Source: Nocardioides sp. zg-1228 (GTDB lineage Bacteria; Actinomycetota; Actinomycetes; Propionibacteriales; Nocardioidaceae). Taken from it: 64,000 nt of DNA. The notes beneath the pieces are model-generated. The model had not been told where the DNA came from. It saw only the letters and a list, made by a program, of their open reading frames with translations, and ran no database searches. Shown here one piece after another: positions 17,150 through 25,395 of the stretch (position 1 is the first letter of the stretch; each line of letters opens with the position of its first letter). The stretch is from positions 1,116,001 through 1,180,000 of the forward strand of contig NZ_CP070961.1 of NCBI RefSeq assembly GCF_017086465.1, written 5' to 3'. The position numbers were made by a program, and so were the translations under genes.

Positions 17150-17241
17150 CGCCGGTCCTACTCTCTTCTGGTCCGCGCGGGAGATCCCGAGGACGCACAG
17201 ATGTGCGGCGCGAACGGCTCCACCACACCAGGAGACAACTG
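17150..17241 (+). promoter_or_regulatory. Structured leader of ahcY with two AGAT-loop hairpins
   Basis: The 92-nt gap before ahcY contains CGGG-AGAT-CCCG (17178-17189) followed directly by CGCAC-AGAT-GTGCG (17194-17207), then GCGCGAACGGCTCC and the AGGAGA ribosome binding site (17230-17235). Two neighbouring stems with the same tetraloop suggest an RNA element. An S-adenosylhomocysteine-type riboswitch would make sense here, but the consensus core of that class is not convincingly matched. Confidence 0.3.
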
Positions 17242-18684
17242 ATGGACTTCAAGGTCGCCGACCTCACCCTCGCCGCCTACGGCCGCAAGGAGATCGAGCT
17301 CGCCGAGCACGAGATGCCCGGTCTGATGGCCATGCGCGAGCGCTACGGCAAGGACCAGCCGCTCAAGGGCGCGCGCATCGCCGGCTCGCTGCACATGACG
17401 ATCCAGACGGCCGTGCTGATCGAGACCCTCGCGGCTCTCGGCGCCGACATCCGCTGGGCCACCTGCAACATCTTCTCCACCCAGGACCACGCCGCCGCCG
17501 CGGTCGTCGTCGGGCGTGACGGCACGCCCGAGGACCCGAAGGGCGTCCCCGTCTTCGCGTGGAAGGGCGAGACCCTCGCCGAGTACTGGGACGAGGCCGA
17601 GAAGGTCTTCGACTTCGCCGAGGGCGGGCCCAACATGCTCCTCGACGACGGCGGCGACATCACCATGCTGCTGCACCTCGGCGTCGAGTACGAGAAGGCG
17701 GGCGCCGTCCCGTCGCAGGACTCCACCGACAACGAGGAGTTCAAGGAGGTGCTGCGCGTCCTGGCCCGCTCGCTCGAGGCCGACCCGCAGCGCTGGACCA
17801 AGCGCGCCCCGCTCGTCAAGGGCGTCTCCGAGGAGACGACCACCGGCGTGCTGCGCCTCTACGAGCGCTTCAAGGACGGCACCCTGCTGTTCCCGGCGAT
17901 CAACGTCAACGACTCGGTCACCAAGTCCAAGTTCGACAACAAGTACGGCTGCCGCCACTCGCTGATCGACGGCATCAACCGCGCCACCGACGTGATGATC
18001 GGCGGCAAGGTCGCCGTCGTCTGCGGCTACGGCGACGTCGGCAAGGGCTGCGCGGAGTCGCTGCGCGGCCAGGGCGCCCGCGTCATCGTGACCGAGATCG
18101 ACCCCATCTGCGCGCTGCAGGCCGCGATGGACGGCTACGAGGTGCGCCGCCTCGAGTCGGTCGTCGAGACCGCCGACATCTTCATCACCACCACCGGCAA
18201 CTTCGACATCATCACCGTGGAGCACTTCCACAAGATGAAGCACCAGGCGATCGTCGGCAACATCGGTCACTTCGACAACGAGATCAACATGGCCGGCCTG
18301 GCCAGGATCCCCGGCATCGTCAAGGACGAGATCAAGCCGCAGGTCCACCAGTGGATCTTCCCCGCCGAGGACGGCAAGCCCGGCAAGAAGGTCATCGTGC
18401 TGTCCGAGGGCCGCCTGCTCAACCTGGGCAACGCCACCGGCCACCCGTCGTTCGTGATGTCCAACTCCTTCACCAACCAGGTGCTGGCCCAGATCGAGCT
18501 CTTCTCCAAGGCCGACTCCTACGAGCTGGGCGTCCACGTGCTGCCCAAGCACCTCGACGAGGAGGTCGCCCGGCTCCACCTCGACGCCCTCGGCGTCGAG
18601 CTGACCGAGCTCACCAAGGAGCAGGCCGCCTACCTCGGCGTCCCGGTCGAGGGGCCCTTCAAGTCCGACCACTACCGCTATTGA
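17242..18684 (+). CDS. ahcY: Adenosylhomocysteinase (SAH hydrolase)
   Basis: 480 residues. Reversibly hydrolyses S-adenosyl-L-homocysteine to adenosine and homocysteine, using bound NAD, to clear the product inhibitor of methyltransferases. Visible hallmarks: [43 protein letters not shown], the NAD-binding loop [39 protein letters not shown] and the C-terminal KSDHYRY. It has the roughly 40-residue insertion typical of actinobacterial enzymes. AGGAGA six nt before ATG 17242 fixes the start. It lies just upstream of mtrA, as in mycobacteria. Confidence 0.97.
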   Translation: MDFKVADLTLAAYGRKEIELAEHEMPGLMAMRERYGKDQPLKGARIAGSLHMTIQTAVLIETLAALGADIRWATCNIFSTQDHAAAAVVVGRDGTPEDPKGVPVFAWKGETLAEYWDEAEKVFDFAEGGPNMLLDDGGDITMLLHLGVEYEKAGAVPSQDSTDNEEFKEVLRVLARSLEADPQRWTKRAPLVKGVSEETTTGVLRLYERFKDGTLLFPAINVNDSVTKSKFDNKYGCRHSLIDGINRATDVMIGGKVAVVCGYGDVGKGCAESLRGQGARVIVTEIDPICALQAAMDGYEVRRLESVVETADIFITTTGNFDIITVEHFHKMKHQAIVGNIGHFDNEINMAGLARIPGIVKDEIKPQVHQWIFPAEDGKPGKKVIVLSEGRLLNLGNATGHPSFVMSNSFTNQVLAQIELFSKADSYELGVHVLPKHLDEEVARLHLDALGVELTELTKEQAAYLGVPVEGPFKSDHYRY

Positions 18685-18736
18685 GCCGTTCCCGCTTCGC
18701 CCCGTCGGGTCATGGCGCCAGCCCTACACTGGCGCC

Positions 18737-19435
18737 ATGACCGACGTCGCCGAGCCCGCGCGGGGCAGCGTGCTCGTCGTGGACGACGACGCGTCCCTGG
18801 CGGAGATGCTCTCCATCGTGCTGCGCCAGGAGGGCTTCGACAGCCGCATCGTGGGCCGCGGCGACCTGGCCCTCGACGCGTTCCGTGACTACCGGCCCGA
18901 CCTGGTGCTGCTCGACCTGATGCTGCCCGGCAAGGACGGCATCGACGTGTGCAAGGAGATCCGCGCCGAGTCCGGCGTGCCGATCGTGATGCTCACCGCC
19001 AAGGGCGACACGGTCGACGTGGTCGTCGGCCTGGAGTCCGGCGCCGACGACTACATCGTCAAGCCGTTCAAGCCCAAGGAGCTCATCGCCCGGGTGCGCG
19101 CGCGGGTGCGTCGCAACGACGTCACGCAGGACGAGGGCCTGACCATCGGCGACGTGTCGATCGACGTCGCCGGACACTCGGTGACGCGCAACGGCGCGCC
19201 GATCAACCTGACCCCCCTCGAGTTCGACCTGCTGGTGTGCCTGGCCCGCAAGCCCTGGCAGGTCTTCACCCGCGAGGTGCTGCTGGAGCAGGTCTGGGGC
19301 TACCGGCACAGCGCCGACACCCGGCTGGTCAACGTGCACGTGCAGCGGTTGCGCTCCAAGGTCGAGCACGACCCGGAGAACCCCGAGGTCGTGCTGACGG
19401 TGCGCGGTGTCGGCTACAAGGCCGGCAAGTCCTAG
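18737..19435 (+). CDS. mtrA: MtrA, OmpR-family response regulator
   Basis: 232 residues: receiver domain (1-~120) with acidic triad DDD16-18, phospho-acceptor Asp60 in LVLLDLMLPGKDGID and the conserved Lys in IVKPFKPKEL; winged-helix effector domain (~135-232) ending RLRSKVEHDPENPEVVLTVRGVGYKAG. MtrA is the essential actinobacterial regulator of cell-wall hydrolases, division and osmotic response. TACACT at 18725-18730, six nt before the ATG, points to a leaderless transcript. The kinase gene mtrB starts 10 nt after the stop. Confidence 0.97.
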   Translation: MTDVAEPARGSVLVVDDDASLAEMLSIVLRQEGFDSRIVGRGDLALDAFRDYRPDLVLLDLMLPGKDGIDVCKEIRAESGVPIVMLTAKGDTVDVVVGLESGADDYIVKPFKPKELIARVRARVRRNDVTQDEGLTIGDVSIDVAGHSVTRNGAPINLTPLEFDLLVCLARKPWQVFTREVLLEQVWGYRHSADTRLVNVHVQRLRSKVEHDPENPEVVLTVRGVGYKAGKS

Positions 19436-19445
19436 GCGCCCTGCG

Positions 19446-21047
19446 GTGAGCATCCTCGACCGGCTCCCACCGGTGCTGCGGCGCGGGCCCGTCTTCTGGC
19501 GGCGCTCGGTGCAGGCGCGCGTCGTGGTGAGCACGGTCCTGCTGTCCGCTGCCGTGGTGGGCATCGTCGGCTGGTTCCTGATGCAGCAGACGCGCGCCGG
19601 CCTGCTCGACCACCGGGTCGATGCCGTGGTGCAGGAGGCCGAGAGCGAGACCGAGGCCGCGCGCGCGGCGCTGGCCGCCGCCCCCGGGCTCGACGTCGAC
19701 GAGTCGGCGCAGCAGCAGGCCCTCGTCGAGCCCATCCAGGCGCGCGGCGCGACCCGCGGCTTCGCCGTCGTGCTGTCACCGCCCATCGGCGAGGGCCTCC
19801 GCCTGGCCGACGGCGGCGCCAAGTTCACCGAGGGGCTCGACCTCGCGAGCGTGCCCGAGACGCTGGAGGCCCGCTTCGACGAGGTGTCCCCGACGGCGTG
19901 GACCTACACCGACATCCGCACCACCCGCCCGATCCAGGGGCTGCCCAAGGGCCCGGGGATCGTGGTGGGCAGCCAGGTGCGGCTGCCGGCGGACGACAAC
20001 ACCTACACGCTCTACTACCTCTACCCGCTCGCCGAGCAGCAGGAGACCCTCGCCCTGGTCGGCCGCGCCATGCTCATCGCGGGCGTGCCGCTGCTCCTCC
20101 TGGTGGCCGGCCTGACGTGGCTCGTCACCCGCCAGGTGGTGACCCCGATCCGGATGGCGCGTCGTGTCGCCGAGCGCCTTGCCGCCGGCCAGCTGCAGGA
20201 GCGGCTGCGGGTCACCGGCGAGGACGACCTGGCCCGGCTGGCGACGTCGTTCAACCAGATGGCGTCCAACCTGCAGAAGCAGATCCGCCAGCTCGAGGAG
20301 CTCAGCCGGCTCCAGCGGCGCTTCGTCTCCGACGTCTCCCACGAGCTGCGCACCCCGATCACCACCGTCCGGATGGCCAGCGACGTGATCCACGACGCCC
20401 GCCCGCACCTCGACCCGGTCACCGGTCGCGCGGCGGAGCTGCTGCAGAAGGAGCTCGACCGCTTCGAGACGCTGCTCGCCGACCTGCTCGAGATCAGCCG
20501 CTTCGACGCGGGGGCGGCGGTGCTCGAGGCCGAGGACGTCGACCTCGTCGACGTCGCCCGGCGGGTGGTCGACATGACGTCCGTGCTCGCCGATCAGCGC
20601 GACACCCGCGTCGTGCTGCACGACCCCGGCGTGCCGTGCGTCGCCGAGGCCGACGTGCGCCGCGTGGAGCGCATCGTGCGCAACCTGGTCACCAACGCCA
20701 TCGACCACGCGGAGAGCCGCGACGTCGACATCTACGTCGGCGCCGACGGCCAGTCGGCCGCCATCGCGGTGCGCGACCACGGGGTCGGCCTCGGCCCCGG
20801 CGAGTCGGCGATGGTCTTCAACCGCTTCTGGCGCGCCGACCCGGCGCGGGCCCGCACCAGCGGCGGCACCGGGCTCGGGCTCTCGATCTCGCTCGAGGAC
20901 ACCCACCTCCACGGCGGCTGGCTCCAGGCGTGGGGTCGTCCCGGCGAGGGCGCCCAGTTCCGGCTCACCCTGCCTCGACACCTCGGCACCCAGCTGCGCC
21001 ACTCGCCGCTGCCCCTCGTGCCCCTCGACGCCCGGGTGACGGCGTGA
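19446..21047 (+). CDS. mtrB: MtrB, membrane sensor histidine kinase
   Basis: 533 residues. Transmembrane helix 1 (~26-46), an extracytoplasmic sensor of about 160 residues, helix 2 (~200-222), HAMP, HisKA with VSDVSHELRTPITTV (phospho-acceptor His299) and HATPase_c with N-box NLVTNAIDHA, G1 DHGVGLG and G2 GGTGLGLS. It phosphorylates MtrA. The GTG at 19446 is chosen because it lies 10 nt after the mtrA stop; an earlier in-frame GTG at 19407 would lie inside mtrA. The stop overlaps the lpqB start (GTGA, 4 nt), so the three genes form an operon. Confidence 0.95.
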   Translation: MSILDRLPPVLRRGPVFWRRSVQARVVVSTVLLSAAVVGIVGWFLMQQTRAGLLDHRVDAVVQEAESETEAARAALAAAPGLDVDESAQQQALVEPIQARGATRGFAVVLSPPIGEGLRLADGGAKFTEGLDLASVPETLEARFDEVSPTAWTYTDIRTTRPIQGLPKGPGIVVGSQVRLPADDNTYTLYYLYPLAEQQETLALVGRAMLIAGVPLLLLVAGLTWLVTRQVVTPIRMARRVAERLAAGQLQERLRVTGEDDLARLATSFNQMASNLQKQIRQLEELSRLQRRFVSDVSHELRTPITTVRMASDVIHDARPHLDPVTGRAAELLQKELDRFETLLADLLEISRFDAGAAVLEAEDVDLVDVARRVVDMTSVLADQRDTRVVLHDPGVPCVAEADVRRVERIVRNLVTNAIDHAESRDVDIYVGADGQSAAIAVRDHGVGLGPGESAMVFNRFWRADPARARTSGGTGLGLSISLEDTHLHGGWLQAWGRPGEGAQFRLTLPRHLGTQLRHSPLPLVPLDARVTA

Positions 21048-22780
21048 ACGCCCGGCGCGCCGTGCGTACGACGGGCGCGGTGGCCGTGGCGGTCCTGCTC
21101 GCCGGGTGCGTGCGCATGCCCGTCGAGGGACCGGTCGTGGAGTCGGAGGTCACCACCGACAGCGACGACGCCCCCGGCATCTCCTACGACCCGCGCCCCC
21201 CGCAGGCCGGTGAGTCGCCCGGGGAGATCGTCGACGGGTTCTTCGAGGCGATGAAGGCGACCCCGGTGAGCCCCACCGTGGCGCGGCAGTTCCTCTCGAA
21301 CGCCGCCGCCGAGGCGTGGGCGCCCGAGCAGCAGATCATGACGTACGCCGAGCTGGGTGACGCCACCGCCGGCACCTCGGTCCGGGTGCCGCTGACCGAG
21401 GTCAACCGCTACGACGTCCGCGGGTCGTGGAAGCGCACGCAGGGGGAGACCACCGTGCCGCTCCGGCTCGTCGAGGAGGGCGGCGAGTGGCGCATCGACG
21501 AGGTGCCCGACGCGCTGATCGTCCCCGACTCGTGGTTCGACGACTGGTACGAGCGCGCCTCGCTCTACTACTTCGACCCGGCGACCGAGGTGCTCGTGCC
21601 GGAGCCGGTCTTCGTCCCGCGCGGCGAGCAGTTCGCCTCCTCGCTCGTGCGCGGGCTGCTCACCGGCTCCGCGCAGGACCTGCGCGACGTCACGCGCAGC
21701 TACTTCCCGCCCGGCACCACCCACGGCCTCGTGCCGATCACCTCGGGCATCGCCGAGGTGTCGCTGTCGGGCGACCCGGACGCCGTCGACGAGCTGACCG
21801 CCCAGCGGATGCTGGCCCAGCTGGTGTGGACGCTGCGGCAGGAGCCGCGGATCAGCGCCGTGCAGCTCAGCATCGGCGGACGGGCCATCGCCGGGCCGAG
21901 CGGATCGCCGCAGGTCAGCCTCCAGTTCGGGGGCGCCTACGACCCCAACGGGGTGCCGGCCAGCACCGACCTGTTCGCCCTCGACACCGGGCGCGTGGTC
22001 AGCGGCCGGATGGACGAGCTGGTCCCGACCGCAGGACCGCTGGGGCAGGAGGAGTCCGGCTACGACCTGCGCTCCATCGGCGTCAGCCTCACCGGCTCGC
22101 GCGTCGCCGGGGTCACGGCCACCGGCACCGAGCTGGTCCTCGCCCCCACCGACGCGCCCTCCGGCGAGGTCGCGACCGTCGTGGTCGGCGCCGCCGACCT
22201 GGCGGCCCCGCACTGGGACTACCGCGACCGGATCTGGGTGCTCGACCGCGGCAACGGCCGGGCCAGGGTGATCCAGGTCGTCGACGGGGTCGCCGGCGAG
22301 GTCGTCGTGCCCGGGCTCAGCGGCCGGCGCGTCACCGACCTGGTCGTCTCCCGCGACGGCACCCGGCTGGTCGGTGTGGTCCGGGGGCGCAAGGTCGACA
22401 GGGTCGTGTCGGTCCGGCTCCGGCACGACGCCGCGGGCGCGGTCATCGGCTTCACCGAGCCGCAGACGCTCGCCCTGCCCGCCGAGGGCAGTGCCCGGAT
22501 CCGCGACGTCGGCTGGCGCTCGCCCACCACGGTGTCGGTCCTGAGCGTCATCAACGACGACTACTCCGACGTGCGCACGCTCGCGGTGGACGGTGCCCCC
22601 GGCGAGATCGCCGCGGGCGGCGCGACGCTGCTGCGCGGGCCGACCCGGGTGCTCGTGTCGAGTCCTGCCGACGGTGAGGTCTACGCCCTGGCCGGCCGCG
22701 CCGTCACCAGCGTGACCCGCCCCGAGCGTGCGGTGCCCGACCTGCCGCAGGGCCTGCGCGCGCTGACCTACGTCGGCTGA
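21044..22780 (+). CDS. lpqB: Lipoprotein LpqB
   Basis: 578 residues. Lipobox VLLAGC with lipidated Cys22, then a GerMN-like domain (about residues 45-300) and a C-terminal beta-propeller-like LpqB domain (ATVVVGAADLAAPHWDYRDRIWVLDRGNGRARV and VSRDGTRLVGVVRG). LpqB interacts with the extracytoplasmic part of MtrB and tunes MtrA phosphorylation. The GTG start overlaps the mtrB stop by four nt. A short 6-bp hairpin (22774-22790) spans the stop codon. Length and order are typical of the mtrAB-lpqB operon. Confidence 0.95.
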   Translation: MNARRAVRTTGAVAVAVLLAGCVRMPVEGPVVESEVTTDSDDAPGISYDPRPPQAGESPGEIVDGFFEAMKATPVSPTVARQFLSNAAAEAWAPEQQIMTYAELGDATAGTSVRVPLTEVNRYDVRGSWKRTQGETTVPLRLVEEGGEWRIDEVPDALIVPDSWFDDWYERASLYYFDPATEVLVPEPVFVPRGEQFASSLVRGLLTGSAQDLRDVTRSYFPPGTTHGLVPITSGIAEVSLSGDPDAVDELTAQRMLAQLVWTLRQEPRISAVQLSIGGRAIAGPSGSPQVSLQFGGAYDPNGVPASTDLFALDTGRVVSGRMDELVPTAGPLGQEESGYDLRSIGVSLTGSRVAGVTATGTELVLAPTDAPSGEVATVVVGAADLAAPHWDYRDRIWVLDRGNGRARVIQVVDGVAGEVVVPGLSGRRVTDLVVSRDGTRLVGVVRGRKVDRVVSVRLRHDAAGAVIGFTEPQTLALPAEGSARIRDVGWRSPTTVSVLSVINDDYSDVRTLAVDGAPGEIAAGGATLLRGPTRVLVSSPADGEVYALAGRAVTSVTRPERAVPDLPQGLRALTYVG

Positions 22781-22802
22781 TCCACAGCCGCCGCGACGGG
22801 GG

Positions 22803-23612
22803 TTGTCGTCGTACGCCTCGGGCTGCTGGCATGGCGGCGTGCTCGACGAGGCGCTCGACCTGTTCCTCGGCAGCCGGTGCGTGGGGTGCGACCTGCCGGG
22901 CCGGATGCTGTGCCCGGCGTGCCGGGCCGGGCTGTCGCGCACCGCGGGGATCGCGTGGCCCTCGCCCGTCCCCGAGGGGCTGGTGCCGCCGTGGGTCGCG
23001 GAGTCCTACGACGGCGCCGTCCGCGCCCTGGTGGTCGGCCACAAGGACCGCGGCCAGTGGGGGCACCGACGGGTGCTCGGCGACCTGCTCGCCCGGTCCG
23101 TGGGCGCCGCCGCGGCGGGCCTCGACCCCCGCGTCCCGCTGCTGCTCGTCCCGGTCCCGTCGAGCCCCGGCGCGGGTCGCCGGCGCGGCTACGAGGCCAC
23201 CGCCGCGCTCGCCCGGGCGGCCGCGTCCCGCCTGCGGGGCGAGCGTCCGGTCGAGGTCGCGCCGCTGCTCGTCTCGCGGGGTGCCGCGGACCAGGCCGGG
23301 CTCGACGCGGCGGGCCGTGCGGCCAACGTCGCGGGCTCGATGCACTGTCCCTCCCGCGCGCTGGCACGCGTGGCTCGTCGCCGTCGCGCGGCCTTCGTCG
23401 TGGTCTGCGACGACGTGGTGACCACGGGGTCGACCGCCCGCGAGGCCCAGCGGGCGCTCGAGGCGGTGGGCCTGCCACCGGTCGCCGTGGCCGCGGTGGC
23501 CGGCACCCGACGGCGTGACCGGGAGGGCCGGTCGGAAGGCCCATCGGGCGGAGGAGGGCGTGGCGGCCCGACTGGTGGCCCCACTGTTGGTTCGCGACAG
23601 GGGAGGGGCTAG
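22803..23612 (+). CDS. ComF-family phosphoribosyltransferase-like protein
   Basis: Up to 269 residues. An N-terminal four-cysteine zinc finger (SRCVGCDLPGRMLCPACRAGL) precedes a phosphoribosyltransferase domain whose PRPP loop reads VVVCDDVVTTGSTAREA. ComF of naturally competent bacteria helps DNA uptake or processing; in actinobacteria its role is not established. The start is uncertain: TTG 22803 gives the full frame, while GTG 22839 (VLDEALDLFLG) fits the usual N terminus better. The glycine-rich last 30 residues are atypical. The TAG stop forms part of a candidate promoter for the downstream RNA/hpf unit. Confidence 0.82.
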   Translation: MSSYASGCWHGGVLDEALDLFLGSRCVGCDLPGRMLCPACRAGLSRTAGIAWPSPVPEGLVPPWVAESYDGAVRALVVGHKDRGQWGHRRVLGDLLARSVGAAAAGLDPRVPLLLVPVPSSPGAGRRRGYEATAALARAAASRLRGERPVEVAPLLVSRGAADQAGLDAAGRAANVAGSMHCPSRALARVARRRRAAFVVVCDDVVTTGSTAREAQRALEAVGLPPVAVAAVAGTRRRDREGRSEGPSGGGGRGGPTGGPTVGSRQGRG

Positions 23613-23615
23613 CGT
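23587..23615 (+). promoter_or_regulatory. Candidate promoter of the hpf leader RNA
   Basis: TTGGTT (23587-23592) and TAGCGT (23610-23615) are separated by exactly 17 nt and overlap the last codons of comF. Initiation near 23622 would produce a roughly 390-nt leader ahead of hpf. This would separate hpf transcription from the mtrAB-lpqB-comF block. Confidence 0.5.
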
Positions 23616-23623
23616 TTTGTCAT

Positions 23624-23900
23624 GGAGTCCGCCCGGGTCCGTGGTTGCGTCACGGAGAGGGCTGTGCGCCGCACCGCGAGGTGGGACGCCAGGCCAGACC
23701 CGTGGCAAGCCGATGCCAGTCGCAGGCGAAACGGTCCACGTAAGTCCCCGGGCACTGCGGTGCTCCGCAGCGCGCTGCCCGAGGGACGATCACGGTGCGG
23801 CTTAGAAGTAAGTCCTGCCCCGTCTCCGGCACCAGATGTGCCGGATGCCGGGAGAAGGCCAGTAGTGACGGAGAAGTTGCGAACGTCTCAGCAGGCGGTT
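23624..23900 (+). ncRNA. Candidate raiA-type structured RNA upstream of hpf
   Basis: The 400-nt gap between comF and hpf holds no convincing gene but several strong nested stems. These are TCCGTG/CACGGA (23638-23643 with 23651-23656); a compound stem at 23744-23787 (GTCCC-GGGCA outer arms enclosing CTGCGG-TGCT-CCGCAG); and CCGGCAC/GTGCCGG with a CAGAT loop (23826-23844). GTAAGTCC occurs twice (about 23741 and 23808). hpf is the raiA homologue, and a large structured 'raiA' RNA is known directly upstream of raiA in Firmicutes and Actinobacteria. Position and structure fit that class; I did not match its consensus base by base. Borders are approximate. Confidence 0.55.
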
Positions 23901-24012
23901 GTGGGGTCGAAGACCAGGTCGGCCGGGCGGGCTCCATCCCACCCCGCCGCGGCGGTGTGCTGCCGTGGCTACCTGGAAGGGTGCGGACCGTTCGCTAGTT
24001 GAGGAGGTTCAC

Positions 24013-24636
24013 ATGGAGGTTGTGGTCACGGGACGGCACTGCGAGGTGTCCGACCGGTTCCGCGAGCACGTGTCCGAGAAGCTCACCCGCCTGGAGAAGC
24101 ACGACCACCGCATCATCCGCGTGCAGGTCGAGGTGGCTGTGGAGAAGAACCCCCGCCAGGCCGACCGGTCCACCAGGGTCGAGCTCACCGCCTTCTCGAA
24201 GGGCCCGGTGATCCGCGCCGAGGCAGCGGCCGAGGACAAGATGGGGGCGCTCGACCTGGCCCTCGACAAGATGCAGGCGCAGATGCGCCGTGCCGCCGAC
24301 CGGCGCCGGGTCCACAAGGGACGCAACGAGCACCTGTCGGTCGGCGAGGCGCTGGCCGCGCTGCCCGAGGTGGACGACACCGACAGCGACGCCGACGCCG
24401 ACACCGAGGTCGTCGAGCACAAGGTCGGGCCGATCACCGTCACCGGCGAGGGTCCGCTCGTGGTGCGCGAGAAGTCGCACACCGCGTCCCCGATGACGCT
24501 CGACCAGGCGCTCTACGAGATGGAGCTCGTCGGGCACGACTTCTACCTGTTCGTCGACAAGGAGAGCGAGCGTCCTGCGGTCGTCTACCGCCGCCGCGGC
24601 TACGACTACGGCGTCATCTCGCTCGAGCTCGACTGA
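24013..24636 (+). CDS. hpf: Ribosome hibernation-promoting factor, long form (HPF/RaiA)
   Basis: 207 residues. The N-terminal HPF/YfiA domain (MEVVVTGRHCEVSDRFREHVSEKLTRLEKHDHRI...) binds the 30S decoding region. A linker rich in D and T (about 118-135) leads to the C-terminal dimerisation domain (SHTASPMTLDQALYEMELVGHDFYLFVDKESERPAVVYRRRGYDYGVISL) that pairs two ribosomes into 100S particles. GAGGAGG at 24001-24007 precedes the ATG by 5 nt. A 400-nt structured leader lies upstream and a strong inverted repeat lies just downstream. Order comF-hpf-regulator-secA is as in Streptomyces. Confidence 0.96.
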   Translation: MEVVVTGRHCEVSDRFREHVSEKLTRLEKHDHRIIRVQVEVAVEKNPRQADRSTRVELTAFSKGPVIRAEAAAEDKMGALDLALDKMQAQMRRAADRRRVHKGRNEHLSVGEALAALPEVDDTDSDADADTEVVEHKVGPITVTGEGPLVVREKSHTASPMTLDQALYEMELVGHDFYLFVDKESERPAVVYRRRGYDYGVISLELD

Positions 24637-24651
24637 CGCTTCACCTGCCCC

Positions 24652-24687
24652 CGGTCACGCGCGCATGACATGATGCGCGCGTGACCG
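24652..24687. promoter_or_regulatory. Perfect 15-bp inverted repeat over the regulator start codon
   Basis: CGGTCACGCGCGCAT (24652-24666) and its exact complement (24673-24687) flank a 6-nt loop GACATG. The right arm contains the GTG start (24681-24683) of the NarL-type regulator, and a CATGAT -10-like box (24669-24674) sits in the centre. It could be an autoregulatory operator, an hpf terminator, or a hairpin masking the start codon. Confidence 0.55.
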
Positions 24688-25361
24688 AGGCAACAGCAGT
24701 TGGCACCGAACCCGTCCGTGTCCTGGTGGTCGACGACCAGGAGCTGTTCCGTCGCGGCCTGATCATGCTGCTCGGCGGCGACAGCGACATCGAGGTGGTC
24801 GGCGAGGCCGCCGACGGCATCACCGCGACCGACCTGGCGATCACCACGGCGCCCGACGTGATCCTCCTCGACGTCCGCATGCCGCGCCGCACCGGCGTCG
24901 AGGCCTGCCGGGCGATCAAGGAGGCCGTGCCGGCCACCAAGATCATCATGCTGACCGTCTCCGACGAGGAGGCCGACCTCTACGAGTCGGTCAAGAACGG
25001 CGCAGCCGGCTACCTCCTCAAGGACTCCTCGATCGAGGAGGTCGCCCAGGCGGTCCGCGTGGTCAACGAGGGCCAGTCGCTGATCAGCCCGTCGATGGCC
25101 GTCAAGCTCATCGACGAGTTCAAGCAGATGTCCAAGCCCGAGCGCGAGCAGGGCCCGGCGCTGCGGCTCACCGAGCGTGAGCTCGAGGTCCTCCGGCTGG
25201 TGGCCAAGGGCCTCAACAACCGCGAGGTCGCCAAGGAGCTCTTCATCTCGGAGAACACCGTCAAGAACCACGTGCGCAACATCCTGGAGAAGCTGCAGCT
25301 GCACTCCCGCATGGAGGCGGTCATGTACGCGATGCGCGAGAAGCTGCTCGACCTGCCCTGA
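24681..25361 (+). CDS. NarL/FixJ-family response regulator
   Basis: 226 residues: receiver domain with DD18-19, phospho-acceptor Asp64 ([13 protein letters not shown]) and the late Lys of GYLLKDSS; C-terminal LuxR helix-turn-helix ([43 protein letters not shown]). No histidine kinase is adjacent, so it is an orphan or pairs with a distant kinase. Its place between hpf and secA is conserved in actinobacteria. The GTG at 24681 lies inside a perfect 15-bp inverted repeat and only six nt after a -10-like box, so transcription is likely leaderless and possibly autoregulated. Confidence 0.9.
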   Translation: MTEATAVGTEPVRVLVVDDQELFRRGLIMLLGGDSDIEVVGEAADGITATDLAITTAPDVILLDVRMPRRTGVEACRAIKEAVPATKIIMLTVSDEEADLYESVKNGAAGYLLKDSSIEEVAQAVRVVNEGQSLISPSMAVKLIDEFKQMSKPEREQGPALRLTERELEVLRLVAKGLNNREVAKELFISENTVKNHVRNILEKLQLHSRMEAVMYAMREKLLDLP

Positions 25362-25395
25362 CGAGCGGCTGAGGGTGTCGGTGCCGTCTGGTTGA

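Noticed and set aside
22774..22790. CGGCTG-N5-CAGCCG as an lpqB terminator
   Set aside because: Only six base pairs and overlapping the stop codon; too weak to call.
23700..23870. Cobalamin or cyclic-dinucleotide riboswitch upstream of hpf
   Set aside because: I could not find the conserved cores of those classes, and hpf is not a usual target.
23650..23937. Minus-strand 95-codon frame in the comF-hpf gap
   Set aside because: No family match; the segment shows strong plus-strand RNA stems and lies where a raiA RNA is expected.
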